Assembly: GCA_016933175.1 (NCBI GenBank) | Contig: JAFGBK010000052.1 | Location: forward strand, 34,906 to 98,905 | DNA from: Candidatus Krumholzibacteriota bacterium | GTDB lineage: Bacteria; Krumholzibacteriota; Krumholzibacteriia; JACNKJ01 | Reading direction: 5' to 3' | Length of the DNA: 64,000 nt | In this document: positions 8,088 to 17,987 of the stretch, piece by piece | How the letters are laid out: every line of letters starts with the position of its first letter | How positions within the stretch are numbered: the first letter of the stretch is position 1 | The notes under the pieces: model-generated | Told to the model about the DNA's origin: nothing | Databases searched by the model: none | What the model saw: only the letters and a program-made list of their open reading frames with translations | Position numbers and translations under genes: made by a program

Positions 8088-10013
8088 TTAGTGCTTGCGG
8101 GACACTTCGTCAAGGGCCCGGGCGATGAAATCCTCCAGGCCGACTGCCCCCTCGTCGCCCTGTTTCTTGCTCCGCAGCGAAACGGTGCCCTGCTCCATCT
8201 CCCGGGAGCCGACGATGAGCATGTAGGGCACCTTCTGGAGCTCGGCCTGCCGGATCTTGTAGCCCACCTTCTCGTCGCGGGTGTCCAGTTCCGCCCGCAG
8301 GCCGGCGCTCCGGAGGCGCTCGGTCACCTGCCCGCCGTAGTCCCGGAAGGGGGCGCTGACGGGCAACACGGCCACCTGGACGGGGGCCAGCCAGAGGGGG
8401 AACTCCCCCGCGAAGTGCTCCGTGAGGATGCCCACGAAGCGCTCCAGGGACCCCAGCAGGGCGCGGTGGATGATGTAGGGGTGCCGGTGCTGGCCGTCCT
8501 CGTCCACGTACTGGACGTTGAAGCGCCGCCCGAGGTTGAAGTCGAACTGGATGGTGGTCGTCTGCCAGAGGCGGCCGATGGCGTCGCGCAGCTTGAGGTC
8601 GATCTTGGGGCCGTAGAAGACGGCCTCCCCCTCCATGCGCTTGACGGCCAGGCCCACCTCGTCGGCGGCCGATTTCAAGGCCGCCTCCGCCTCCTCCCAC
8701 TCCCCGTCGCTGCCGATGTACTTGTCCCCGTTGGCGGGGTCCCGGACGCTGAGCTCGGCCTGGAATTCGTTGAACCCCAGATCGCGCTGCAGCTCCTGGG
8801 AGAAGTCGATGAGCTTGGTGACCTCGCCTGCGAGCTGGGCCGGCGTGCAGAAGATGTGGGCGTCGTCCTGGGTGAAGCCGCGCACGCGCAGCAGGCCGTG
8901 CAGCGTACCGCTGCGCTCGTAGCGGTAGACGGTGCCCAGCTCGGCCAGGCGCAGGGGCAGGTCGCGGTAGCTGTGCAGCTCGTTCTGGAAGACGAGGATG
9001 TGCCCCGGGCAGTTCATGGGCTTGACCACGTAGGTCTGCCCGTCCTGGTCGAAGGTGTACATGTTGTCGGCGTAGAAGTCGAAGTGTCCGCTGGTCCGCC
9101 ACAGCTCGCCGCGAAAGATGTGCGGCGTCACGATGAGCTGGTAGTCCCGGCGGCGGTGCTCGGCCTTCCAGTGGTTCTCGATCTGCTCGCGCAGGACGGT
9201 GCCCTTGGGATACCAGAAGACCAGCCCCGCGCCGGCGTCTTCCTTGATGCCGAAGAGCCCGAGTTGCTGGCCCAGGCGGCGGTGGTCGCGCTTCTCGGCC
9301 TCGGCCAGCATGGTCAGGTGGGCCTCGAGGTCCTTGGCCTTGAACCAGCTGGTGCCGTAGATGCGCTGCAGCTGCTCGCGCTTCTCGTCGCCCTTCCAGT
9401 AGGCGCCGGCGACGCTCATCAGCTTGAAGGCCTTGAGCAGGCCCGTGTCGGGCACGTGCGGCCCCTCGCACAGGTCGACGAAGTCACCCAGCTCGTAGAT
9501 GGAGATCTCCGCGGCATCCGGCAGGTCGTCGATGTGCTCGACCTTGAAGCCCTGGCCCCGCTCGGCGAAGAAGCGCTTGGCCTCCTCGCGGCTCATGATG
9601 GTCTTGACGAAGGGCAGCTTCGCCCTGGCCAGCTCCTTCATCCGCGCCTCGATGCGCGCCAGGTCATCGGGCGTGAAGGGTCGGCCGACGAGGATGTCGT
9701 AGTAGAAGCCATTCTCGACGTCGGGTCCGAACGCGAAGCGGGCCTCCGGGAAGAGCTCCTGGACCGCGTAGGCCATGAGATGGGCCGTGCTGTGGCGTAG
9801 CACCTGCAGGCTGTCCTCGTCGTTGTCGGTGAGGACCTCGAAGCGGCCGCCCGCGCGCAGCTCGGAGTGGAGATCTATGACACGGCCGTCGAGCCGGACG
9901 GCGACGGCGCGGCGCGCGAGGCCCTCGCTGACGGCGCGCGCGGCGGCGGCCGCGGGCAGCGGTCCGTCCAGCTCGAGGACCTCGTCATCGGGAAGCGTGA
10001 GGGCGATCTTCAT
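8088..10013 (-). CDS. thrS: Threonyl-tRNA synthetase
   Basis: A full-length 641-residue class II synthetase. In order: an N-terminal TGS domain (about 1-60), the editing domain with HSTAH and CEGPHV (about 65-230) that removes Ser from tRNA-Thr, the catalytic core with PMNCPGH zinc-ligand Cys and the motif 2 RYERSGTLHGLLRVRGFTQD, and the anticodon-binding domain (about 540-641). It starts about 75 bases downstream of tRNA-Val and its terminator. The thrS-infC order is widespread. Confidence 0.97.
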   Translation of the reverse strand: MKIALTLPDDEVLELDGPLPAAAAARAVSEGLARRAVAVRLDGRVIDLHSELRAGGRFEVLTDNDEDSLQVLRHSTAHLMAYAVQELFPEARFAFGPDVENGFYYDILVGRPFTPDDLARIEARMKELARAKLPFVKTIMSREEAKRFFAERGQGFKVEHIDDLPDAAEISIYELGDFVDLCEGPHVPDTGLLKAFKLMSVAGAYWKGDEKREQLQRIYGTSWFKAKDLEAHLTMLAEAEKRDHRRLGQQLGLFGIKEDAGAGLVFWYPKGTVLREQIENHWKAEHRRRDYQLIVTPHIFRGELWRTSGHFDFYADNMYTFDQDGQTYVVKPMNCPGHILVFQNELHSYRDLPLRLAELGTVYRYERSGTLHGLLRVRGFTQDDAHIFCTPAQLAGEVTKLIDFSQELQRDLGFNEFQAELSVRDPANGDKYIGSDGEWEEAEAALKSAADEVGLAVKRMEGEAVFYGPKIDLKLRDAIGRLWQTTTIQFDFNLGRRFNVQYVDEDGQHRHPYIIHRALLGSLERFVGILTEHFAGEFPLWLAPVQVAVLPVSAPFRDYGGQVTERLRSAGLRAELDTRDEKVGYKIRQAELQKVPYMLIVGSREMEQGTVSLRSKKQGDEGAVGLEDFIARALDEVSRKH

Positions 10014-10052
10014 GATGGGCCACCCGTCCGTGCGTGATGCTGAACCATAGCG

Positions 10053-10079
10053 AAAAGGCCAGACTCAAGCGCCTGGCCT
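10053..10079 (-). terminator. Intrinsic terminator after tRNA-Val
   Basis: AGGCCAG pairs with CTGGCCT around a 10-base loop, then TTTT (10056-10053). It lies 11 bases downstream of the tRNA-Val 3' end. Confidence 0.7.
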
Positions 10080-10089
10080 CAGCGTCGGG

Positions 10090-10163
10090 TGGGCGATACT
10101 AGACTCGAACTAGTGACCTCTTGCGTGTCGAGCAAGCGCTCTAACCAACTGAGCTAATCGCCC
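10090..10163 (-). tRNA. tRNA-Val (GAC)
   Basis: A complete cloverleaf: acceptor GGGCGAT with ATCGCCC, D-arm GCTC/GAGC, anticodon stem CTTGC/GCAAG with loop TCGACAC (anticodon GAC), T-arm with GTTCGAGTC, and discriminator A. CCA is not encoded, so it must be added by the nucleotidyltransferase. Confidence 0.96.
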
Positions 10164-10190
10164 ACGGGCCTATTGCCATAGCATGCGGGG

Positions 10191-10219
10191 ATTTAAGCGC
10201 CTGATTCCGGCTTTGTCAA
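10191..10219 (-). promoter_or_regulatory. Promoter of tRNA-Val
   Basis: TTGACA (10219-10214), a 17-base spacer, then TTAAAT (10196-10191). Predicted transcription starts about 20 bases upstream of the tRNA. Confidence 0.7.
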
Positions 10220-10234
10220 GACCGCCCCGCGGAG

Positions 10235-11311
10235 CTAGGCCATGGGCACGGCCTCCCCCACGACCTTCAGCCGCGGGCTGGCCTTCTGGAACTCCAGGGC
10301 GCCGTTGCGCTTTCTGAAGTCAACCTGGATGTGGTCGCCGTAGCGGACCTGACCCGTGGAGATGAGGTTGGACAGGGGGTAGACCAGATAGCGCTCGATG
10401 GCCCGCTTGATGTGGCGGGCGCCGTACTTGCGGTCCACGCCCTCGGCGAGGAGGAAATCCTTGGCCCGCTGGCTCAGCTCGAATGAGAACTTGGTGTCGC
10501 CCGCCGACTGCATGATCCGGCGCTGGAGGTTGCCCAGCTCGATGTCGAGGATCTGCCGGATGTGGTCGTCGGTCAGGTTACGGAAGACCACCACCGAGTC
10601 GATGCGGTTCATGAACTCGGGTGAGAACTTGCGGCGGGCCGCTTCGAGAACGGTGCTGTAGATCTGCTTGTCCATCTTGGGATCGTGGACCCGGGCGCCG
10701 ACATCCGTGAAGCCGATGCCGCCCTCGAGCAACCGCTCGATGCGCTCGGCCCCGATGTTGCCCGTCATGAAGATGATGGTCCGGGTCATGTCGACTTCGG
10801 AGTTGTCGCCGAGAGTCAGCCGCCCCTTGTCGAGAATCCCCAGGAGAAGGCTCCACAGCGTGTCGCTGGCCTTTTCGATCTCATCGAAGAGGATGAGGGT
10901 GAAGTCCAGCTCCGGCGTGCGGTAGCGCTCGAGGTTCGCCTGCGAGAAGTAGGGTGTCGTTTCGCGGTGGCCCAGGTAGCCCGGCGGCGATCCGATGAGG
11001 CGGCTGATCTCGTGGCTGTGCGCGTACTCGGCGCAGTCCACCTTGAGCACGGCGTTGAGTGTCCCGAAGAGGATCTCCGACGAGGCCTCGATGATGCGCG
11101 TCTTCCCGCTGCCCGTCGGTCCGAGGAACAAGTAGTTACCGATGGGGCGCTGCGGCGGATAGAGCCCCGCCAGGTAGATCTGGTAGAGGCGGGCGATGCG
11201 CTCCACGGCGCGTTCCTGTCCGACGATGCGCTCGCGGAGCTGCTCCTCGAAGTGCTCGGCTGCCATCGACTTCTTCTGCGGATCCAGGGTGCTCTTGGTG
11301 GCAGTACTCAC
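10235..11311 (-). CDS. Standalone single-ring Clp-type AAA+ unfoldase
   Basis: A 358-residue protein equal to the second ATPase module of ClpA/ClpC, with no N-domain, no first ring and no ClpX zinc finger. Visible motifs: Walker A GPTGSGKT (64-71), pore loop GYLG (111-114), Walker B with D143-E144, sensor 1 N185, arginine finger R236 in NRID, and sensor 2 R299 in GARHIKR. IGF at 199-201 lies between sensor 1 and the arginine finger, exactly where ClpX, ClpA and ClpC carry the ClpP-docking tripeptide. This suggests a ClpP-linked unfoldase. The start is GTG 11311 with AGGAGG eight bases upstream. The gene stands alone behind a sigma-54-like promoter. The substrate is unknown. Confidence 0.85.
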   Translation of the reverse strand: MSTATKSTLDPQKKSMAAEHFEEQLRERIVGQERAVERIARLYQIYLAGLYPPQRPIGNYLFLGPTGSGKTRIIEASSEILFGTLNAVLKVDCAEYAHSHEISRLIGSPPGYLGHRETTPYFSQANLERYRTPELDFTLILFDEIEKASDTLWSLLLGILDKGRLTLGDNSEVDMTRTIIFMTGNIGAERIERLLEGGIGFTDVGARVHDPKMDKQIYSTVLEAARRKFSPEFMNRIDSVVVFRNLTDDHIRQILDIELGNLQRRIMQSAGDTKFSFELSQRAKDFLLAEGVDRKYGARHIKRAIERYLVYPLSNLISTGQVRYGDHIQVDFRKRNGALEFQKASPRLKVVGEAVPMA

Positions 11312-11359
11312 GACGCGTCCCTCCTGATGCAGAGCTGGTGCTTCGTCCGCGGCCCGTAC

Positions 11360-11376
11360 AGCAAGGAGTCTGCCAA
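11360..11376 (-). promoter_or_regulatory. Sigma-54-like promoter of the Clp-type gene
   Basis: TTGGCAGACTCCTTGCT matches the RpoN consensus YTGGCACGRNNNTTGCW except at two of the inner -24 bases. It has the required GG and GC dinucleotides ten bases apart. It lies 48 bases upstream of the GTG start. Such promoters need an enhancer-binding activator; none is encoded in the window. Confidence 0.6.
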
Positions 11377-11828
11377 GGCGCCCTTTTGCCGGGAGGCACC
11401 GGCTACCGGCGGCGAGCCGCCAGGCCGGCGTCCTATCCTCTTTGGAGCGTGTGTTTTTCCGGCCTGACGCCGCCGCCGGCTCGCAAGTGACCGGGCGGCA
11501 CCTTGTTCCCGGCGCTGGGATGGACCGGAACCGCCGCCGGTGGCGGGAGGCGCCACTGCAACGCGGCGCCGCAAATTCGAGACGGGACGCGCGTCATCAC
11601 GACCGCCGCCGGCGACTTCGCCAGATGTGATATTGCATGGCGATCGTTCGCATATTACGAGAAGATAATGATCGGCCCGCGAACGGATGGCGCCGCAAGA
11701 GAGCCGCGCTGCCCTCGCCGTGGCGCGTCATTACGCATCGTCTGCTGTCGGACCAGATTCGGCTGCAGCATCATTCAACATGTAGCATCCCATATGATCG
11801 TCGGTATCCGATATCCACCACATAATAC

Positions 11829-11855
11829 AAAAGGCGCCGGGCAATACCCGGCGCC
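11829..11855 (-). terminator. Intrinsic terminator of dnaK
   Basis: GGCGCCGGG (11855-11847 read on the minus strand) pairs perfectly with CCCGGCGCC (11841-11833) around a five-base loop, followed by TTTT. It lies 31 bases after the dnaK stop codon. Confidence 0.85.
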
Positions 11856-11885
11856 TCGGTCAACGATGGGGAACGACGACGGCGT

Positions 11886-13805
<1,920 letters not shown>

Positions 13806-13841
13806 CGTGTTCCTCCATCATGAGACGTTCGACGGACTGCT

Positions 13842-13858
13842 TGGAAGTGCCGTGCCAA
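13842..13858 (-). promoter_or_regulatory. Sigma-54-like element upstream of dnaK (imperfect)
   Basis: TTGGCACGGCACTTCCA has a perfect -24 block (TTGGCACG) and a -12 block reading TTCC rather than TTGC. The near-invariant GC is therefore lost. It ends 36 bases before the dnaK ATG. An 8-base direct repeat, CAGTATCA, occurs at 13908-13901 and 13891-13884, 17 bases apart, just upstream. No good sigma-70 or sigma-32 promoter was found instead. Confidence 0.35.
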
Positions 13859-13982
13859 CTCATCGCGATACCATAACGTGATATGATACTGTGGATTATC
13901 TGATACTGGCCGAGTCCTACCCCAGGCCATCACCATGAGTGGCTGCCAAGATGGCTTTATTCTGCCAGGTTGGCGTCCTGGG

Positions 13983-15221
13983 TCACGCCAGGCCGTCACG
14001 CGTGGCGAGGAAGTCCGCGAAGAGCTCCGCGCGGGCGCGGGAGTTGGCGGTCATGTCGTAGTGCATCTCGATGTGCCGGCGAGCGCGGCGCGCCATCTCA
14101 CGCGCGCGCCCGGTGTCGGCCAGGATCTCCGCGATCCGCGCGGCGAACTCCTCGGTACGGCGGGGATCGGCGAGCAGACCCGTGACGCCATCCTCGACGA
14201 GTTCTGGCAGACCAGTGACGCGCGGCCCCAGGACCGGCGTCCCCAGCGCCATCGCCTCCATGAGCGAGACGGGGATGCCTTCACTGAGACTCGCCAGCAC
14301 CGCCAGGTCGGCCGCCCGGAGGTAGCGAGCGATCTCGCCGTGGTCGACCACGCCGTGGAAGCGGACGCGCTCGCCGATGCCGAGCTGATCCGCCAGCCGC
14401 GTCAGGCGCTGGCGTCGGTCCTCTGCGTCCCCACCCACCAGGTCGAGCCGGAAGTCGACGCCGCGCGAAGCGAGCAGAGACGCGGCGCCCAGCAGGGTTT
14501 CGTGGTTCTTGATCGGATAGAAGGAGGCGATGCAGACCAGGCGGCTGGGTCCTGGGGTGCAAGGCCCGCGCTCCGTGAAGGGGTACTGATCCAGCAGGAC
14601 GCCGCAGCGGCTGACGGCGACGCGCCCCGGCGGATAATCGGGATAGAGCGACAGCAGTGTCCGCCGGTTGAACTCCGAGACCGCTAGGACGAAGGCCGCG
14701 TGCCGCACCTTGCTGCGCAGGCAGAGGCGCTTGGCCCGGTAGACGGTGTGGCTGCCGTGGGCCGTGAAGCTGTAGCTGTTGCCGTTGAGCCGTGACGCGA
14801 CGTGCGCCGCCAGCGCGGCCTTGTGCGCGAAGTGCGCGTGCAGGTGCTCGCCGTGGTCGCGGATCAGCCAGGCGAAGTAGACGGCGACGCCCAGGTGCGC
14901 GAGGGTGCGCAGCGCCTGGGCGGGACGGTCGTTGTCCAGAGGCAGCCGGAGGACCATGCCCAGCAGACGGCGCGGGCGGCGACGCAGGTAGTGGAACCAC
15001 GCGCGCAGGAACCCCCGCCAGGGGACCGGACGTACGTTGCATGTCCGCGCGAGGTAGTCGCGCGCCTCGGCGGGGCAGGTCGTCGCCGGCAGCAGGGAGT
15101 AGAGCGCGATGCGGAACCCGGCCTCCTCCAGGACCCGGATCTCGTTGTAGATGAAGTTCAGCGTGTAGGAGGGGAAGCGGTCCAGCACGTAGAGGAGCCG
15201 CCTGTCGGACGGGCGTTTCAT
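13983..15221 (-). CDS. Group 1/4 glycosyltransferase
   Basis: A 412-residue GT-B fold enzyme, probably retaining, that transfers a sugar from a nucleotide donor during surface-polysaccharide synthesis. The N-terminal half is acceptor-side (LLYVLDRFPSYTLNFIYNEI, LHAHFAHKAA). The C-terminal donor half has LVCIASFYPIKNHETLL and the GT4 EX7E signature in EGIPVSLMEAMA, with LVEDGVTGLL after it. ATG 15221 was chosen because it begins the recognisable domain six bases before the algD-like stop at 15227. It follows the AlgD-like gene. Confidence 0.85.
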   Translation of the reverse strand: MKRPSDRRLLYVLDRFPSYTLNFIYNEIRVLEEAGFRIALYSLLPATTCPAEARDYLARTCNVRPVPWRGFLRAWFHYLRRRPRRLLGMVLRLPLDNDRPAQALRTLAHLGVAVYFAWLIRDHGEHLHAHFAHKAALAAHVASRLNGNSYSFTAHGSHTVYRAKRLCLRSKVRHAAFVLAVSEFNRRTLLSLYPDYPPGRVAVSRCGVLLDQYPFTERGPCTPGPSRLVCIASFYPIKNHETLLGAASLLASRGVDFRLDLVGGDAEDRRQRLTRLADQLGIGERVRFHGVVDHGEIARYLRAADLAVLASLSEGIPVSLMEAMALGTPVLGPRVTGLPELVEDGVTGLLADPRRTEEFAARIAEILADTGRAREMARRARRHIEMHYDMTANSRARAELFADFLATRDGLA

Positions 15222-15226
15222 CGTCC

Positions 15227-16540
15227 CTACCAGCAGATGCCCTGATAGGCATCGTCGGCGGGCGGCTGGCGCCAGAGGCGGACCAGGTCGATGATCTTCT
15301 TGCCTCGCCCCGGACCCGCGAGGAGGTCGGCGTAGCCCGACAGCGCCGCGCCGACGATGACGACGCCGGCCTCGTTCACGACCGACTCCGGATCGCCGAC
15401 CAGCAGCTCGCTGATGTGCGGCAGCCGCGCCTCGATGTAGGCCTTGTTGCCGCCGCGGAGGCGCGCCAGCGCGACGTTCTCGTCGTGGATGCGGACCCGG
15501 CACCCCTTGCCGATGAGCCGCTCCACCAGCTCGACGAGCGGGCTCTCGCGCAGGTCGTCGGTGCCCGGCTTGAAGCTCAGCCCGAGCACGCCGATCCGCG
15601 TCTCGCCGAGCGACAGCACGAGGTCCAGCGCGCGCAGGATGTGGCGGTCGTTGCTGTCCTGGATCGCGCGGATGACGGGCATCTCCACATTCCGCGCCCG
15701 CGCCAGGTAATTCATCGCGCGCAGATCCTTGGGCAGGCACGAGCCGCCGTAAGCGAAGCCGGGCATGAGGTAGGCGGGCGAGATGTTCAGGCGCGTGTCC
15801 TGGCAGAAGATCGTCATCACCTCGTGGCTGTCGATGCCGAGGGCGCGGCAGAGGGTGCCGATCTCGTTGCCGAAGGCGACCTTGAGTGCGTGGAAGACGT
15901 TGTCGGCGTACTTGACCATCTCGGCGGTCTTGATCCCGGTGATGAACAGGGGCGACGGGAAGCCCTGGTAGAGGCCGGCCAGCGCCTGGGCCGATCGGGC
16001 GTCCGCCGCGCCGATGACGATCTTGGGCGGCGCACGGAAATCCCTGACCGAGGAGCCCTCGCGCAGGAACTCGGGGTGGAAGCAGAGCCCGAAATCGTCG
16101 CCCGCTAGCTTGCCGGCGCTCGCGTTGAGGGCTGGCGTCACCACCGTCTCCATGCTGCCCGGCAGGATGGTGCTGCGCACCACCACGACATGGTAGTCCG
16201 CCTTGTCCCGCAGCGCCGCGCCGATCTCGGTGGAGACCCGCGTGACGTAGTCCAGGTTCGGCTTGCCCGCCGCGTCGGAGGGCGTCCCCACGCAGACGAT
16301 GGACATCTCGGAGCCCAGGATCGCCTCGGCGGCGCTGGTGGTGGCGCGCAGCCTGCCGGCGGCGGCCATGGCGGCGGTGATCTCGTTGATCAGCTCCTCG
16401 ACGATGGGGCTCTCGCCGCTGTTGATGGCCTCCACCTTCTCGGGCACGACGTCCACGCCGATGATTTCATGGCCCATCTCGGCCAGGCAGGCCGCCGTGA
16501 CGACACCGACGTAGCCGAGTCCGAAGACGCTGATGCGCAT
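15227..16540 (-). CDS. algD: GDP-mannose 6-dehydrogenase, AlgD-like
   Basis: A 437-residue member of the UDP-glucose/GDP-mannose dehydrogenase family, which makes a nucleotide-linked uronic acid in two NAD-dependent steps. MRISVFGLGYVGVVTAACLA is the NAD fold, and GFAYGGSCLPKD (about 270) holds the catalytic Cys. The NPEFLRE-type loop (HPEFLREGSSV), LGLSFKPGTDDLRESPLVEL and the C-terminal YQGICW ending fit AlgD better than UDP-glucose dehydrogenase. No alg8, alg44 or algK lies nearby, so a mannuronate-containing exopolysaccharide other than classical alginate is likelier. AAGGA precedes ATG 16540. Confidence 0.88.
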   Translation of the reverse strand: MRISVFGLGYVGVVTAACLAEMGHEIIGVDVVPEKVEAINSGESPIVEELINEITAAMAAAGRLRATTSAAEAILGSEMSIVCVGTPSDAAGKPNLDYVTRVSTEIGAALRDKADYHVVVVRSTILPGSMETVVTPALNASAGKLAGDDFGLCFHPEFLREGSSVRDFRAPPKIVIGAADARSAQALAGLYQGFPSPLFITGIKTAEMVKYADNVFHALKVAFGNEIGTLCRALGIDSHEVMTIFCQDTRLNISPAYLMPGFAYGGSCLPKDLRAMNYLARARNVEMPVIRAIQDSNDRHILRALDLVLSLGETRIGVLGLSFKPGTDDLRESPLVELVERLIGKGCRVRIHDENVALARLRGGNKAYIEARLPHISELLVGDPESVVNEAGVVIVGAALSGYADLLAGPGRGKKIIDLVRLWRQPPADDAYQGICW

Positions 16541-16544
16541 GGGT

Positions 16545-17534
16545 TTATCCTTCCTGCAGTTCCGGCAGTCGCTGGGCGAGCTCGGCGCGTGTCCGGACCC
16601 AGCTCGCCTGGCGCTCGTTCGCCAGTTCGCGGATCTCGCGCCGGTAGCGCTCGTAGGATCCCCGCAGCGTGCCGACGGCCGCCTGGATCGACTCGGCGCT
16701 GTTGTCCACGTGCACGGTCCCCTTGCTGAAGATCTGGCGCAAGACGGGCCAGTCGGAGGTGATGAGGGGCCGGCCGACGGAGACCGCCTCGCTGCCCCCG
16801 CGCTGCATCGTGAAGTCGCGCGTCGTGAGCACCATGAGGGCATCGGCGGCCCGGAGCAATCCCGCGTAGTCCTCGTTGCTCAGGTACCCGGTGAAGACCA
16901 GGTTCCGCGGCTGCGACCCTCGCAGCGCCGGATCGGCCTTGCGGGCGTCCCCGGTGACATAGAAGCTCACGTCCGCGAGGCCGCGGGCGGCCTCGAACAC
17001 CGCTGCCAGCGGTTCGTCCGGAGCGTAGGTGCAGACGAACACGATGGTGAACGCGGCCGCGGGCAGGGGATAGCTCCCGGCCGGCAGTGTGTAGGGAATG
17101 TCCGTGATCCGAAACGCCTCGCCGCCCAGCGCGCGGACCGCGTCGCACAGCGTCTCGTTGGTGACGATGGACAGGACGGCGCGCCGGGCGGCGAACGCGT
17201 GCAGGGGGTGCAGCCAGGTCCACTTGCGCATGTCGAAGGCCGCCGAATGGGAGTCCAGGATGAAGCGGGCCCGATAGAACCTGGTGTAGACGGCGGCCAC
17301 GAGCGGCAGGAAATAAGGCGGATTCATGCAGATGACCAGCGCGGGCCGCCGCCTCGTGAGCAGGCGCCACGTCTTCCAGGCGCGGGGGAGGTACTTGAGC
17401 AGGCCCAGTCGCTGCCCGTCGTGGATGAAGTGGCACTCGGCACCAAGGCCCTGGGCAAGGCTGCTGCTCCGCGTGGAATGGCGCACCCAGGAGATGAAAA
17501 GCGAACGTGCCGGCACCGTACCTAGCCAACCCAT
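16545..17534 (-). CDS. Glycosyltransferase (GT4-like)
   Basis: A 329-residue GT-B glycosyltransferase-like protein starting MGWLGTVPARSLFISWVRHS. The middle has LILDSHSAAFD-type acceptor-domain elements, and the donor half has RNLVFTGYLSNEDYAGLLRAADALMVLTT. The usual EX7E is represented only loosely by RGGSEAVSVGRPLITSD, so catalysis may differ from classical GT4. The start is uncertain: ATG 17534 lacks a strong Shine-Dalgarno. It precedes algD by four bases, so the two are probably co-transcribed, and it follows the tRNA-Leu gene. Confidence 0.72.
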   Translation of the reverse strand: MGWLGTVPARSLFISWVRHSTRSSSLAQGLGAECHFIHDGQRLGLLKYLPRAWKTWRLLTRRRPALVICMNPPYFLPLVAAVYTRFYRARFILDSHSAAFDMRKWTWLHPLHAFAARRAVLSIVTNETLCDAVRALGGEAFRITDIPYTLPAGSYPLPAAAFTIVFVCTYAPDEPLAAVFEAARGLADVSFYVTGDARKADPALRGSQPRNLVFTGYLSNEDYAGLLRAADALMVLTTRDFTMQRGGSEAVSVGRPLITSDWPVLRQIFSKGTVHVDNSAESIQAAVGTLRGSYERYRREIRELANERQASWVRTRAELAQRLPELQEG

Positions 17535-17645
17535 TGCATGCTCTCGGGTATCGGACACCTCCGTGGGCCCTGATGGCACCGGCCTTCGCCGCGCGCCACT
17601 CGCGGCGCGGCACCGCGATTCGCGCGCGAGAAGGGCGCCTGAGGA

Positions 17646-17675
17646 GACGGGCCTGCCCAGATGCACAGGCCCGTC
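17646..17675 (-). other. Perfect 10-bp hairpin downstream of tRNA-Leu
   Basis: GACGGGCCTG and CAGGCCCGTC form a perfect 10-bp stem with a 10-base loop, four bases after the tRNA-Leu 3' end. There is no U-run, so it may be a processing or stabilising structure rather than a terminator. Confidence 0.5.
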
Positions 17676-17678
17676 GAA

Positions 17679-17763
17679 TGCCGGAGGCCGGAATCGAACC
17701 GGCATGGCCCGAAGGGCCGGGGGATTTTAAGTCCCCTGCGTCTACCCGTTCCGCCACTCCGGC
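17679..17763 (-). tRNA. tRNA-Leu (UAA)
   Basis: An 85-nt class II tRNA with a long variable arm (CCCGGCCCTTCGGGCC region). Acceptor GCCGGAG/CTCCGGC, anticodon stem GGGGA/TCCCC with TAA anticodon, T-arm GGTTCGATTCC. Discriminator A; CCA not encoded. Confidence 0.96.
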
Positions 17764-17774
17764 TCAGGATGAGG

Positions 17775-17845
17775 AGGCGGCACCCGGAATCGAACCGGGG
17801 ATAACGGTTTTGCAGACCGTCGCCTTACCACTTGGCTATGCCGCC
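17775..17845 (-). tRNA. tRNA-Cys (GCA)
   Basis: A 71-nt tRNA: acceptor GGCGGCA/TGCCGCC, anticodon loop CTGCAAA (GCA), T-arm GGTTCGATTCC and discriminator U73, which is diagnostic for Cys. CCA is not encoded. It lies 11 bases upstream of tRNA-Leu and is probably co-transcribed with it. Confidence 0.96.
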
Positions 17846-17912
17846 CTATCGTGCGCCGAGCTGCGCTTACTGAAACCCCCACAAGGACTTCGCGCTCTGG
17901 TCGGCGAGTCAC

Positions 17913-17941
17913 AGCATAGGTAGAGCCGCCGCGGCTGTCAA
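17913..17941 (-). promoter_or_regulatory. Promoter of the tRNA-Cys/tRNA-Leu unit
   Basis: TTGACA (17941-17936), a 17-base spacer, then TATGCT (17918-17913): a near-consensus sigma-70 promoter about 60 bases upstream of tRNA-Cys. Confidence 0.8.
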
Positions 17942-17987
17942 GCGCCGCACGGCGGGCCCCACCGCCGTCATGCGGCTTGGCCCAAGC

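Larger units (their letters stand above)
11312..11885. other. 574-base intergenic region between dnaK and the Clp-type gene
   Basis: No convincing gene. It holds the dnaK terminator (11829-11855), the sigma-54-like element of the Clp-type gene (11360-11376), a GGCGGC-GA-GCCGCC hairpin near 11410-11423, and an inverted pair CGTTCGC (11645-11651) and GCGAACG (11679-11685) within a locally AT-richer patch (about 11620-11680 and 11770-11830). An open frame from 11503 to 11889 on the plus strand runs through the dnaK terminator, has no Shine-Dalgarno and resembles nothing recognised, so it is not called. Confidence 0.6.

Noticed and set aside
13806..13982. CIRCE (HrcA) operator upstream of dnaK
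   Set aside because: No TTAGCACTC-type inverted repeat is present; only loose similarity in TTGGCACGG/CCAA.
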